Positions 41,229 through 49,776 of a DNA stretch of 64,000 nt are shown here, in pieces. Source of the DNA: Bog-473 sp049513455 (GTDB taxonomy: Bacteria; Actinomycetota; Acidimicrobiia; Acidimicrobiales; RAAP-2). Every line of letters begins with the position of its first letter. The first letter of the stretch is position 1. The notes under the pieces were generated by a model. It did no database searches. It was not told where the DNA came from and worked only from the letters and a program-made list of their open reading frames with translations. The stretch covers positions 1-64,000 of the forward strand of contig JBEKWB010000011.1 of NCBI GenBank assembly GCA_049513455.1, written 5' to 3'. Position numbers and translations under genes: made by a program.

Positions 41229-43168
41229 TGATATAGCTTCAGCACCTTGGCGGCGGCACGTGCGGCCAGGTCGGTGAGTTCGGCCGGGCGCACCACGTAC
41301 GCCTGGGGGCCGAGCTGGAGGAGCAGCCGTTCGAACCAGGCCATTCCGGCGACGTCGAGGAGGACGTCGGTCACCGCCCCACCCGCCGAATGCGCCACCG
41401 CGCGCACGGGCACGGACTCCGGCACCCATTGCGCGCCCTCGCCCAGGTGGAGCTGGACTTCGACGGCACCGGGACCGGGAAGAAAGGAGTCCTCGGCGGC
41501 CCGCCGGGGGCGGGGCGTCGACGTGCCCGGTGCGCCGTGCGGCCGCACGGCGCCGATGCGATCGACCCGGAAGCGCCGCACGTCCCCCGCCCGACGGCAG
41601 AACGCATCGAGGTACCAGTGGCCGTCCATGGTGATCACCTGGACCGGTTCGACGACCCGCGTCGTCGACTCGTCGCGTGACGCGGAGTGGTAGTCGATCT
41701 CCACGGCCTGCCCGGCATCGCACGCCCGCCGGACGTCGGCGAGGGACTGGGGAGCGTCGACGTCGATGCCGATGGCCTCGCGCGATCCCAGGGCGGCTTC
41801 GAGCTTGGAGAGGGCGCGGCGCAACGCCCCGTCGTCGGGCCCGGGCACGGCCATGATCAGGCGAGCCGACGCCGCCACGGCGAAGCCCTCCGCCGGCGTC
41901 AGGCGGCGGGGCCGGGCGAATTCGGGAGGCAGAAAGGCCCGCACGGAGGTCTCCGACACCTCGATCTCCATCAGCGTGTCCGGGGTATAGGGAGGGACCC
42001 CGCAGCAGGCCGCCAGCTCGAGCTCGCGAATCAGCTCGTCCTCGTCCATGCGGAAGCGTCGGGCCACGTCGGCGATGGGGGCCTCGCCCACCTGGGCCAA
42101 CCACCCGACCACGGCCAGCAGCCGTCGCAGGCGCTGGCTCGTCTCCCTCCCTGGCACGGGGCGGACTGCCGCAGCGTCCCCTGATCCGGGGTGGGCCGCC
42201 GGGAGGTCAGCCACCGTCAGCCCGTCCGGAAGGCCCGCTCCCGCCGCTATATCCGTCAGCCACGCCACCAGCTCCGCACGGAACTCGGGCGGTTCGAGAA
42301 TCTCGGCGTGGTCGAGAAGGCCGAGGATCCAGGAACGGACCGCCGGGAATCCGGGCACCCGGAGGGCGATGATGACCGACCCGTCGTCGCCACGGCTCTC
42401 GACCTTGTCGCTCCCGACCTCTTCGGCGATCCTCGGCCCTTCCCTCGCGTCCACCAGAATCCGGGTGAGGACGTAGTCCTCTCCCTCGGCGCGCCAGGGC
42501 TCGTCGGGCAGGGAAGCACGGATGTCGATGCCGTCGGGGAGCGCGGCGCTCCCGGGTGTCTCCAGCACCACGGCGTCCTCAACGCGGTCGACGCGAAAGG
42601 TGCGCACAGCTTCCCGCTCGAGGTCCCATGCGACCAGGTACCAGTGCCCGAACCGGAACCACAGGCCGGCCGGGGCCACGCGGCGGGCCGTGTGGCGGTA
42701 GGTGAAGGAGGCCACCGCCTGGGTGCGCACTGCTTCGAAGAGGTCGATGAGGGCCCGTGGCGTCTCGAGCGTCGCGATGGGACGGACTTCACCCAGACCG
42801 GTCGCGCCCAGCTTCAAAAGCGCATCCCGCCCACTAGGATCGTCGAGGTGCACGCCGGCGACGGCAAGGTGGAGGGCTACCTGCTCATCGGGCGCGAGGG
42901 CCAGGTCCGGCAGGTAGAACGCCTCGCGATCGATCAGGTACCCGTACTGCTCCTCACCGGGCAGGCGGACCGTACGTACCGGGATGCCCTCGTCGCGCAG
43001 GAGCCGCTTGTCGCGTTCGAAGGCTTGCCGGCGCGCCGCATGTTCCACCGGATAGCCGGGCACCTGCAGGGCGATCGAGTCGAGCGGAAGCGGCTGATCC
43101 GTGTTGAGAAGGACCAGGACAAGGTCCGTCACGCGTTCCAGTCGGTCGAGTCGTGCCGGGCCAGCCAT
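41213..43168 (-). CDS. Fused PafB-PafC-like WYL-domain transcriptional regulator
   Basis: A 651-residue protein of two tandem HTH-WYL halves. The first half has an N-terminal winged helix (LDRLERVTDLVLVLLNTDQPL) and a WYL domain with WYLVAWDLEREAVRTFRVDRVED. The second half starts RLRRLLAVVGWLAQVGEAPI and has WYLDAFCRRAGDVRRFRVDRI, then a WYL C-terminal extension. Mycobacterial PafB and PafC are separate proteins that form a heterodimer activating DNA-damage genes; here they are fused. ATG 43168 lies 7 nt after TAGGCT. The stop overlaps direct repeats upstream of the relaxase. Regulation by single-stranded DNA or nucleotides is inferred from the family. Confidence 0.88.
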   Translation of the reverse strand: MAGPARLDRLERVTDLVLVLLNTDQPLPLDSIALQVPGYPVEHAARRQAFERDKRLLRDEGIPVRTVRLPGEEQYGYLIDREAFYLPDLALAPDEQVALHLAVAGVHLDDPSGRDALLKLGATGLGEVRPIATLETPRALIDLFEAVRTQAVASFTYRHTARRVAPAGLWFRFGHWYLVAWDLEREAVRTFRVDRVEDAVVLETPGSAALPDGIDIRASLPDEPWRAEGEDYVLTRILVDAREGPRIAEEVGSDKVESRGDDGSVIIALRVPGFPAVRSWILGLLDHAEILEPPEFRAELVAWLTDIAAGAGLPDGLTVADLPAAHPGSGDAAAVRPVPGRETSQRLRRLLAVVGWLAQVGEAPIADVARRFRMDEDELIRELELAACCGVPPYTPDTLMEIEVSETSVRAFLPPEFARPRRLTPAEGFAVAASARLIMAVPGPDDGALRRALSKLEAALGSREAIGIDVDAPQSLADVRRACDAGQAVEIDYHSASRDESTTRVVEPVQVITMDGHWYLDAFCRRAGDVRRFRVDRIGAVRPHGAPGTSTPRPRRAAEDSFLPGPGAVEVQLHLGEGAQWVPESVPVRAVAHSAGGAVTDVLLDVAGMAWFERLLLQLGPQAYVVRPAELTDLAARAAAKVLKLYQKDIE

Positions 43169-43175
43169 CGCGCAG

Positions 43176-43185
43176 AGCCTACGGC
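43176..43185. promoter_or_regulatory. Overlapping divergent -10 boxes (WYL regulator / CtaG-like)
   Basis: TAGGCT on the minus strand (43181-43176) ends 7 nt before ATG 43168. TACGGC on the plus strand (43180-43185) ends 12 nt before ATG 43198. They share the TA at 43180-43181, and the two start codons are only 29 bp apart. Confidence 0.5.
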
Positions 43186-43197
43186 CGCGGCTGTCAC

Positions 43198-44097
43198 ATG
43201 ACCGCACTGGGCCAACCCTTCAATTGGCACCTCGACATCTTTTGGACCCTGGCCATCCCCGCCCTCGTGGTGGCCTACATCTGGGCGACGCGGGAGGAGG
43301 ACTGCCGGCCCACCCGGCGTCAGCTCCGCTTCTTCACCCTCGGGGTGGTGGCCCTCCTGGTCGCGTTCATGTGGCCTCTGGACGACCTCGCCGCCCACTG
43401 GTCCCTCCTGGCCCTGGTCCTCCAACGACTGCTTCTCACCCTCGCCATCCCGCCCCTGTTGGTCACCGGTACGCCGCGCCCGATCATCGCCCGCCTCACC
43501 CGCCCCGCCGGCGTCGACACCGTCCTGCGCCTCGTCGTCAAGCCCGTGCCGGCCGTGGGCATCGTCACGGTGGTGGCCGTCGGGACGCTCACGACGGGAT
43601 TGGTCAGCCTGGCCGCCGACTCAGACGTGGCGCGGGTGGTGATCCAGATCGTCGTCCTCCTCTCGGGCTTCGTCCTCTGGGCACCCGTGCTCACCGAGTT
43701 GCCCGGGAGGCAGCCTCTCTCGGCCGTCGGCCGGGGCGGGTACCTGATCGTGCAGTCCATTGTGCCGAGCTTCCTCTCGGTGGTGTGGATCTTCGCCCGC
43801 CGGCCGCTCTACGCCTCCTACGACCATCACGCTCGCGTGCTCGGCATGTCCCCGGTCCTCGATCAGCAGCTGGCCGGCTTCCTGGCCAAGCTGAGCACGA
43901 TCGCCGTGCTCTGGACCGTGGCCTTCACCCTTCTGACCCGGTCGCAGGTCACCGCGGGCACCGACGAGGACACCGAACCGCTGATCTGGTCGGACGTCGA
44001 GCGCGAGATAGAGCGGGCGGATCGGCGCGACCAGCGCGCCCGTCGACCCCATGCGTCGACACCGCCCGAGGCGCCGCCGGGTACGCCGCCCACCTGA
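43198..44097 (+). CDS. Cytochrome c oxidase assembly protein (CtaG/caa3-type)
   Basis: A 299-residue integral membrane protein with about seven hydrophobic helices and a charged C-terminal tail of about 45 residues. The family (caa3-type CtaG, DUF1404-like) helps assemble heme-copper oxidases. Typical points are the N-terminal FNWHLDIFWTLAIPALVVAY, HWSLLALVLQRLLLTLAIPPLLV and the tract AGFLAKLSTIAVLWTVAFTL. No copper-binding Cys pair is visible. Start ATG 43198 gives the conserved WHLD start. It is divergent from the WYL regulator, with no oxidase genes nearby, so its partner oxidase lies elsewhere. Confidence 0.85.
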   Translation: MTALGQPFNWHLDIFWTLAIPALVVAYIWATREEDCRPTRRQLRFFTLGVVALLVAFMWPLDDLAAHWSLLALVLQRLLLTLAIPPLLVTGTPRPIIARLTRPAGVDTVLRLVVKPVPAVGIVTVVAVGTLTTGLVSLAADSDVARVVIQIVVLLSGFVLWAPVLTELPGRQPLSAVGRGGYLIVQSIVPSFLSVVWIFARRPLYASYDHHARVLGMSPVLDQQLAGFLAKLSTIAVLWTVAFTLLTRSQVTAGTDEDTEPLIWSDVEREIERADRRDQRARRPHASTPPEAPPGTPPT

Positions 44098-44124
44098 GCG
44101 GGACGACGCGGACGGCTGCACCGC

Positions 44125-44451
44125 TCAGGCCAGTGCGGCTCCCTTGAGTTCCTCGAGCGACAGTTCCGCCGTCTGGTTGCCCCCGCATTGCGGGCACTGC
44201 TCCACGTGGCGCCACGAACGCAGGAGACGGGTTCCCTCGGGATTCAAGAGCACCACGAACGATTCGGAGATGGGGTCGATCTCCAAGCCGAAGTAGGCCC
44301 GCCATGCCGTCGTGGCCGCGTGCGCGTCGAGCGACAACCCCTTGAGGATCCTGCGGAAGCGCAGTTTGTCGGTGTCGAAGATCCACGTGCTGTGGCACGA
44401 CTCCAAGACGAAAATCGAATCGTCGGCCACGCGCTCCACCTGCTTGATCAT
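44125..44451 (-). CDS. Hypothetical protein with C-terminal Cys pair (108 aa)
   Basis: A soluble 108-residue protein. The N-terminal part alternates beta strands (IFVLESCHSTWIFDTDKLRF) and is followed by a helix with ATTAWRAYFGLEIDP. The segment SFVVLLNPEGTRLLRSW leads to a CPQCGG motif near the end that may bind zinc or a metal. I do not recognise the family. ATG 44451 is 7 nt after TAATGG (44459-44464, minus strand), which fits the leaderless pattern. It has no operon partner: the plus-strand CtaG-like gene ends 27 bp away in convergent orientation. Confidence 0.7.
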   Translation of the reverse strand: MIKQVERVADDSIFVLESCHSTWIFDTDKLRFRRILKGLSLDAHAATTAWRAYFGLEIDPISESFVVLLNPEGTRLLRSWRHVEQCPQCGGNQTAELSLEELKGAALA

Positions 44452-44458
44452 GCCGGAT

Positions 44459-44464
44459 CCATTA
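44459..44464 (-). promoter_or_regulatory. Putative -10 box of leaderless small gene
   Basis: TAATGG ends 7 nt before ATG 44451 on the minus strand; no Shine-Dalgarno is present in the gap. Confidence 0.45.
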
Positions 44465-44537
44465 CCGAAAAAGGCCGCGGTTCAACCTCATCTTCGTTGC
44501 GAGTTGATGACAAATCTGGATTCCCCAGTTGACACCG

Positions 44538-45890
44538 CTATTGCGGCCCGGCGTCATGTTTGCGGCCCACCACGGGCTCACGTTTGGTGCGGAGCTGCCG
44601 GAGAACGGCGGTGAGCACGATCCGGGTGTCCGCCGGATCGAGGACCTGATCGACCAGGCCCCGCTCGGACGCCGGCCAGGGATTCAGGAACGACTCCTCG
44701 TAGGCGGCTTCCCGCTCGCCCCTCTCGGCGGCCTCTATCCCACGGTGCAGGATCTGCACTGCTCCCGACGCACCCATGACGGCGATCTCCGCGGCCGGCC
44801 AGGCCAGACAGATGTCGTTGCCGATGCCCCGCGAGTCCATGACGATGTAGGCACCACCGAATGCCTTGCGGAGGATGAGGCAGACGCGGGGCACGGTCGC
44901 CTGTGCGTAGGCAAAGGCGAGCTCGGCGCCGTGACGGATCATCCCGCGCCACTCGAGGTCCTTGCCCGGGAGGAAACCGGGAGTGTCCACCAGGCTCACC
45001 AGGGGGAGATTGAACGAGTCGCAGAAACGGACGAAGCGGGCGGCCTTCTGGGAGGCGGCGATGTCCAACGTGCCTGCGAGGATCCGGGGCTGGTTCGCCA
45101 CGATGCCCACCGGGATCCCCCCGATCCGGCAGAATCCCGTGACGATCTGCCCGGCCCACCGGGACCACAGTTCCCGGAACTCCCCGTCGTCCGCCACGAT
45201 CCGAACGACCTCGCGCACGTCATAGGTGGCGGACTTGCGCTCGGGGATCAGGTCACGGAGCTCGGGGGTGGAGCGCCCTTCGGGATCGGCCGTCGGCTGA
45301 GAAGGAGGGAGTTCATCGGCGTGCGAGGGCAGGTACTCGAGCAGGCCCGCGAGGGCGCCCTCGACATCGTCGGCCTCCACGGAGCACAACCCGCTCGACC
45401 TGGCGTGGGTGGCCACGCCACCCAACTCGTGCAGGCCGACCTCGACACCCGTGAATTCGGCCACCATCTGCGGGCCCGAGACGTAGGCCACGGCCTCCGC
45501 GCTCATGACCACCAGGTCGGCCAGCCCGAGCAGGAGCGCCGGCCCCGAGACAACGGGCCCGGTCGCCGCCATGAGCACCGGGACGATGCCGCTGCAGCCG
45601 GCAATGGCCGCGGCCGCCTTGCCCCAGCCATGGAGGGCGGCCACGCCGTCCCCTACATCGGCGCCGCTCGAGGCGACGATGAAGACGAACGGCAGGCGCA
45701 GACGCCTCGCCAGGTCGGCCGACTCGGCCAGCCGGGTCCCATCGGCGTGGGTGAGCGCTCCCCGCCGCTCCGACGGGATCGAGCGGGTGATCACCACGTT
45801 GCGGCCACCCATGCGGCCGATACCGGAGATGACCGTGCCTGTTATCCCCTTGCCGATTCCGATGCGATCGGCGACGCGCACATTCACCAC
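44538..45890 (-). CDS. Acyl-CoA carboxylase carboxyltransferase subunit, short
   Basis: A 450-residue crotonase-fold carboxyltransferase of the PccB/AccD group. It transfers CO2 from carboxybiotin to an acyl-CoA. Landmarks are VNVRVADRIGIGKGITG, the oxyanion areas GGRNVVITRSIP and GRILAGTLDIAAS-like FCRIGGIPVGIVANQP, then VDTPGFLPGKDLEWRGMIRHGAEL and KAFGGAYIVMDS. It lacks about 60-80 residues of the usual N-terminus (typical length 510-550), so the first subdomain is trimmed. GTG at 45890 or 45887 can start; TATTCG lies 6 nt before the latter. No biotin carboxylase/BCCP gene is adjacent. The acyl-CoA substrate is not determinable. Confidence 0.87.
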   Translation of the reverse strand: MVNVRVADRIGIGKGITGTVISGIGRMGGRNVVITRSIPSERRGALTHADGTRLAESADLARRLRLPFVFIVASSGADVGDGVAALHGWGKAAAAIAGCSGIVPVLMAATGPVVSGPALLLGLADLVVMSAEAVAYVSGPQMVAEFTGVEVGLHELGGVATHARSSGLCSVEADDVEGALAGLLEYLPSHADELPPSQPTADPEGRSTPELRDLIPERKSATYDVREVVRIVADDGEFRELWSRWAGQIVTGFCRIGGIPVGIVANQPRILAGTLDIAASQKAARFVRFCDSFNLPLVSLVDTPGFLPGKDLEWRGMIRHGAELAFAYAQATVPRVCLILRKAFGGAYIVMDSRGIGNDICLAWPAAEIAVMGASGAVQILHRGIEAAERGEREAAYEESFLNPWPASERGLVDQVLDPADTRIVLTAVLRQLRTKREPVVGRKHDAGPQ

Positions 45891-45936
45891 CGGCGAATAT
45901 TGACACCCTTCGGCGGGCGACTCCGCCGGGAAGGTT

Positions 45937-46425
45937 TTAGTCCCGGGACTCGGACCGGCGCCAGGGGCCCGAACGGCCCCCTGACTTCTCCCAGAGCGCC
46001 ACGTGATCGATGGTCATGGTGCGATCGGAGGATTTGCACATGTCGTAGATGGTCAGTGCCGCCGTGGTGCAGGCCATCATCGCCTCCATCTCCACGCCGG
46101 TACGGTCCACGGTCTCGACCTGGGCTTCCACCTCGACATAGTCGTCCTCAATCGAGAAATTGACCGCGATAGTGCCCACCAGGACGGGGTGGCACATGGG
46201 GATGAGCTCGGCCGTCCGCTTGGCCGCCCCGATGCCGGCGATCCGCGCCGCTGCCAGCACATCGCCCTTCGTGATGGCGTTGTTGGCCACCAGGGTGGTC
46301 GTCTCGGGCAACATCGAGACCCGGCAGCGGGCCAGGGCCCGCCGATGGGTGGGCTCACGGGGCGTGACATCGATCACACGCGCACCGCCTAGCGGATCGA
46401 GGTGGGCCAGGCTGCGATCGGACAC
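45937..46425 (-). CDS. moaC: Cyclic pyranopterin monophosphate synthase
   Basis: A 162-residue MoaC that, with MoaA, converts GTP-derived 3',8-cyclo-7,8-dihydro-GTP to cyclic pyranopterin monophosphate for molybdenum cofactor. Conserved motifs are LIPMCHPVLVGTI (metal/substrate), EVEAQVETVDRTGVEMEAM and the Lys/Asp-rich end ALTIYDMCKSSDRTMTI. Length is usual. GTG at 46425 is 8 nt after TACACT (46434-46439, minus strand). The C-terminal 20 residues (EKSGGRSGPWRRSESRD) are basic and non-conserved. No other moa genes are in the window. Confidence 0.94.
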   Translation of the reverse strand: MSDRSLAHLDPLGGARVIDVTPREPTHRRALARCRVSMLPETTTLVANNAITKGDVLAAARIAGIGAAKRTAELIPMCHPVLVGTIAVNFSIEDDYVEVEAQVETVDRTGVEMEAMMACTTAALTIYDMCKSSDRTMTIDHVALWEKSGGRSGPWRRSESRD

Positions 46426-46543
46426 GGGTCCCTAGTGTACGGCCTCCGCACACTGGGCGTTGCCATCTCCCCGGTGGCTCGCCGGTGCCCCCCCGTGAGC
46501 CCCCCGGTGGCCCCCCGGTGGTTGGCCCCCGGCCGTTGTCGGG

Positions 46544-46575
46544 TAGAGTTGGCAGTCGCAAGCAGTGAGTGCTAA
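46544..46575 (+). promoter_or_regulatory. -10 box and CIRCE-like HrcA operator upstream of the FmdB-type gene
   Basis: TAGAGT (46544-46549) is followed by TTGGCAGTC-N9-GAGTGCTAA at 46549-46575. The CIRCE consensus is TTAGCACTC-N9-GAGTGCTAA. The right arm matches 9 of 9 and the left 7 of 9, with exactly the 9-nt spacer. The element covers the predicted transcription start, as expected for an HrcA repressor site. A partly similar GAGTGCCGA lies at about 46589-46597. Confidence 0.72.
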
Positions 46576-46610
46576 TCCGTTCACAGTGAGTGCCGATCCA
46601 AGGAGTCCAA

Positions 46611-46976
46611 TTGCCGACCTATGAGTACGCCTGCACGGCGTGTGGGCACCGACTCGATGCTGTTCAGAAGTTCACCGACGACGCCCTGACCGAGTGCCCG
46701 GAGTGCGGCGGCAAGCTACGCAAGGTGTTCGGAGCCCCGGGGATCGTCCTGAAGGGCAGCGGCTTCTACAAGACGGACACGCGGGCGCAGGACAAGCGGT
46801 CCAGCTCGGAGAAGTCGGGCGGTTCCAACGGCTCGGACTCGTCGGGTTCGGACACCAAGACCGAATCGAGTACGAAGTCGTCGGATTCGGGATCCAAGGC
46901 GGAGCCATCGAAGGCCGGCACCAGTGGCGACAAGGCGGTCAAGGAGTCCAAGCCCGCGGCCTCGGCCGCCACGTGA
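46611..46976 (+). CDS. FmdB-family zinc-ribbon protein
   Basis: A 121-residue protein whose first 55 residues are a putative FmdB/CxxC-CxxC zinc ribbon: MPTYEYACTACGHRLD then LTECPECGGKLRKVFG (four Cys). The rest is a low-complexity Ser/Lys/Glu/Asp tail with repeats like SSEKSGGSNGSDSSG and TESSTKSSDS. The TTG at 46611 is chosen because it gives the conserved MPTYEY start and AAGGAG lies 6 nt upstream; the in-frame ATG at 46590 is too early. FmdB-type proteins are linked to regulation in other bacteria, but the role here is unknown. The CIRCE-like site upstream suggests heat-shock control by HrcA. Confidence 0.85.
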   Translation: MPTYEYACTACGHRLDAVQKFTDDALTECPECGGKLRKVFGAPGIVLKGSGFYKTDTRAQDKRSSSEKSGGSNGSDSSGSDTKTESSTKSSDSGSKAEPSKAGTSGDKAVKESKPAASAAT

Positions 46977-46995
46977 GCCCGGGGCTCGCGGCGAT

Positions 46996-48357
46996 CTAAT
47001 CCCCGCTGAGCTGCATGTCGGCGATGGCCAGCGTCTGACCCGCAGCCACACCGGGTAGCCAGCGCAGATCGCCGCCGATCCCGACGACGGATTGCAGCAT
47101 CCGCTGCAGGCTCGAGGCCACCGTCACCTCCCGGACCGGTTCGGCCAGGGAGCCGCCGCGGATCATGAGGCCTTCGGCCCCCACCGAGAAGTCCCCGCTC
47201 ACCGGGTTGACCCCTGAATGCATGCCCGTGACCGACTGGACGTACAGCCCGTCGCCGACCATTTCGAGTATGTCGTCCGCGCCCATCTGGCCCGGTGTGA
47301 GGACGAGGGCCCGGCACCCGGCGGAGGGCGTGCCCGAGAAGCCCCCGCGCACGGCGGAACCGGTCGAGTGCGTCTGCGCCCGGCGGGCCGAGACGGTGTC
47401 GTAGACGAACATGCGCAGGACGCCGTCAGAGATCAGCACGTTGCGCCGGCAGGCCAACCCTTCTCCGTCGTACGCAGACGCGCTGAACGCCCGGCCGTCC
47501 GTGGGGTCGTCGGTCAGGGTGACGGCGGCGTTGGCCACCGTCTCGCCGATCCTCCCTGCAAAGAACGACCGTCCCTTGACCACGGCCTCGCCCGACAGCG
47601 CGGACGCCACCACGGAGAGCAGCGTGGACACGACGCGGGGGTCGAACACGACCGTGCACCGCCCCGATCGGGCCTTTTGCGCGCCCAACAGCCGAGTCGA
47701 GCGCAGAACGGCATCGTCCTTCGCTTCGTCGGGGTCGAGACCGGTGGGCGACCGGCCCACGCTGAAACCCGTGCCGGTCTGCGAGTCGGCGCCCTCCCCC
47801 GCGATGGCGTCGACGGAGAGGAACGCCGTGGTCCGCCGGGACGTGGAGCGGATTCCCGTGGTCGAGGCCAGCGCCACCTCCACCCGCCCATCGGAATAGT
47901 CGGCCGACGACACCTGGCGCACCCGTGGGTCTGCGCCCCGGGTGGCCCGCTCGAGCTCGAGGGCCAGCGCGATCTTGTCCTCCAAGGGGGTGGTGATGAC
48001 ACCGTCGTCCCACAGGTCCTGCTCGACCGCGGCGAACCCGTCCGGTTCCGCCAGGACGACGTCGGGATCGGGGGTGGCGTAGCGGGCGTTGTCCCGCGCA
48101 TCGCTCAGGGCGGCCTGGACCACGTCGGGGTCGAGCGATCCGGCCCAGGCGAAGCCCAGCCGGCTGCCTTGCCCGTCCGGGCCGTCGAGGACGATGCGGA
48201 TGCCCACACCCGCCGAGTCGGCCGAGGTCAGCGACTCGACCGCGCCGTCGTACGCCCGCACCTCGTTGTCGGTGCCCCGGGTGACGTAGACCTCCATGCC
48301 TTCGCCCGGTTGGGCCTGCTCGACCACCGCGGTGGCGAGCTCCAAAAGATCGCTCAT
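46996..48357 (-). CDS. tldE: TldE/PmbA-family metalloprotease component
   Basis: A 453-residue protein of the TldD/PmbA family, the non-zinc partner in TldD/E peptidases. It has the two-domain PmbA fold; the region GFAWAGSLDPDVVQAALSDA and the C-terminal GDFSVGAEGLMIRGG are typical. Compared with TldD it lacks the HExxxH zinc motif, which is expected for TldE. The complex degrades unfolded or modified peptides, for example in RiPP or antitoxin processing. ATG 48357 overlaps the tldD TGA (ATGA), so the two are co-translated in the order tldD then tldE. The 3' end converges on the FmdB-type gene. Confidence 0.9.
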   Translation of the reverse strand: MSDLLELATAVVEQAQPGEGMEVYVTRGTDNEVRAYDGAVESLTSADSAGVGIRIVLDGPDGQGSRLGFAWAGSLDPDVVQAALSDARDNARYATPDPDVVLAEPDGFAAVEQDLWDDGVITTPLEDKIALALELERATRGADPRVRQVSSADYSDGRVEVALASTTGIRSTSRRTTAFLSVDAIAGEGADSQTGTGFSVGRSPTGLDPDEAKDDAVLRSTRLLGAQKARSGRCTVVFDPRVVSTLLSVVASALSGEAVVKGRSFFAGRIGETVANAAVTLTDDPTDGRAFSASAYDGEGLACRRNVLISDGVLRMFVYDTVSARRAQTHSTGSAVRGGFSGTPSAGCRALVLTPGQMGADDILEMVGDGLYVQSVTGMHSGVNPVSGDFSVGAEGLMIRGGSLAEPVREVTVASSLQRMLQSVVGIGGDLRWLPGVAAGQTLAIADMQLSGD

Positions 48358-49757
48358 GCCGTGCCCCCGAGGGTGACCCCGGTGATGCGCAGCGTGGCCT
48401 GCCCGCACCCGACGGGCACGCTCTGCCCGTCCTTGCCGCACGTGCCCGGCGTCATGTCGAAGTCGTCGGCCACCGCATCGATCCGGCGGAGTACCTCGGG
48501 GCCGTTCCCGATGAGGTTGGCGTCGCGGAGAGGCACGGTGACGTGCCCGTCCTCAATCAGGTACGCCTCGGTAGTGCCGAAGACGAAGTCCCCGGTCGTG
48601 GTGTTGACCTGGCCTCCTCCGAGTTTCGACACGTAGACGCCCCTCGGGGTCTGGGCCACGATTTCGTCGGCGTTCTCACGGCCGGCCAAAAGGTACGTGT
48701 TGGTCATCCGCACCATCGGGAGATGCTTGTAGGACTGGCGGCGGCCGTTCCCCGACGAAGCCCGTCCCTCCTTGCGGGCCCGCAACCAGTCCCACATGTA
48801 ATCGGTGAGCACCCCGTTCTCGATCAGCACATTGCGCGCCGGGGCCCTGCCCTCGTCGTCGACGGCGAAATTTCCCCACTCGCCGAGGACGGTCCCGTCA
48901 TCGACCAGGGTGACCAGCGGGCTCGCCACCAGCTGCCCCATCTTCCCCGTGTACACCGAGGCGTCCTTGAGGATGTGGTCGGCCTCGAGACCGTGCCCGC
49001 AGGCCTCGTGGAAGAGGATGCCGCCGCTGCCGCCGGCCAGGACGATCGGCACCTCGCCCGACGGAGCCGGGCGGGCGGAGAGCTTGGCCAAGGCGCGGTG
49101 GGCGGCCGTCCGGGCGATGTCCTCGACGTTGTGACGCTGGAAGATCTCGTAGCCCTCGGTGCGGGCCAACGACTCGTGCCCGGTCTGCATCCCGGTGTCG
49201 CCGTTGGCCACGCAGACGACGCTGAAGCGCGTGCGGACCTGGTCGTCCTCGGCCAGGAGGCCATCGGAGTTGGCGATGAGGATGCGGCGGCGACTGTCGC
49301 CGCATCCCACCTGCACCTGGCTGATGGAGCCGCCCGCCGCCCGCGCCGCCTCGTCGGCGCGTACCAGGAGGTCGAGCTTGACCGACTTGGACACCGAGCT
49401 CGGCAGCGTGCGGTCGCCACGGTCGTGGGCGGCCAGCGGACCCAATTGCATCGCCACGGTCCGCGCCTTGTCGCCGCCGTCGCGCGCCACCGATGCCGCG
49501 GCCGCGGCGGCCGCCAGGAGACCCTTCTCGCTCAGGTCGGAGGTGTGCGCGAACCCGGTCGTCTCCCCGGCCACGACCCGGATGCCGGCTCCCCGGGAGC
49601 GACCGGACGAGAGCTCCTCGACGCGGCGGTCGTCGAGCATGGCACTGGCCGTCGTGGCATCCTCGGCGAAGACCTCGGCCATGTCGCCACCGTGGGCGAG
49701 TGCCGCCGAGAGGACGTTCGCCAGCACGCCGGGGTCGATCAGGGAAGTGTCGCTCAC
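48354..49757 (-). CDS. tldD: TldD-family metalloprotease
   Basis: A 467-residue TldD. The zinc site is HEACGHGLEAD in GGILFHEACGHGLEADHIL, with DFVFGTTEAYLIEDGHVTVP near the C-terminus, the conserved TldD loop. The N-terminal domain (about 1-200) binds the partner TldE. TldD/TldE process small peptides and modified polypeptides. The GTG start at 49757 is 7 nt after TACGAT on the minus strand; MSDTSLIDPGVLANV is a normal N-terminus. It is divergent from the hotdog gene across 19 bp and first in the tldD-tldE operon. Confidence 0.92.
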   Translation of the reverse strand: MSDTSLIDPGVLANVLSAALAHGGDMAEVFAEDATTASAMLDDRRVEELSSGRSRGAGIRVVAGETTGFAHTSDLSEKGLLAAAAAAASVARDGGDKARTVAMQLGPLAAHDRGDRTLPSSVSKSVKLDLLVRADEAARAAGGSISQVQVGCGDSRRRILIANSDGLLAEDDQVRTRFSVVCVANGDTGMQTGHESLARTEGYEIFQRHNVEDIARTAAHRALAKLSARPAPSGEVPIVLAGGSGGILFHEACGHGLEADHILKDASVYTGKMGQLVASPLVTLVDDGTVLGEWGNFAVDDEGRAPARNVLIENGVLTDYMWDWLRARKEGRASSGNGRRQSYKHLPMVRMTNTYLLAGRENADEIVAQTPRGVYVSKLGGGQVNTTTGDFVFGTTEAYLIEDGHVTVPLRDANLIGNGPEVLRRIDAVADDFDMTPGTCGKDGQSVPVGCGQATLRITGVTLGGTA

Positions 49758-49776
49758 GGGCGGTATCGTAATCGTC
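49758..49776. promoter_or_regulatory. 19-bp bidirectional promoter with one shared symmetric -10 element
   Basis: TATCGTA (49764-49770) reads TATCGT on the plus strand, ending 7 nt before GTG 49777, and TACGAT on the minus strand, ending 7 nt before GTG 49757. The single symmetric heptamer could therefore serve both directions, and both transcripts would be leaderless. No other promoter fits in the gap. Confidence 0.7.
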
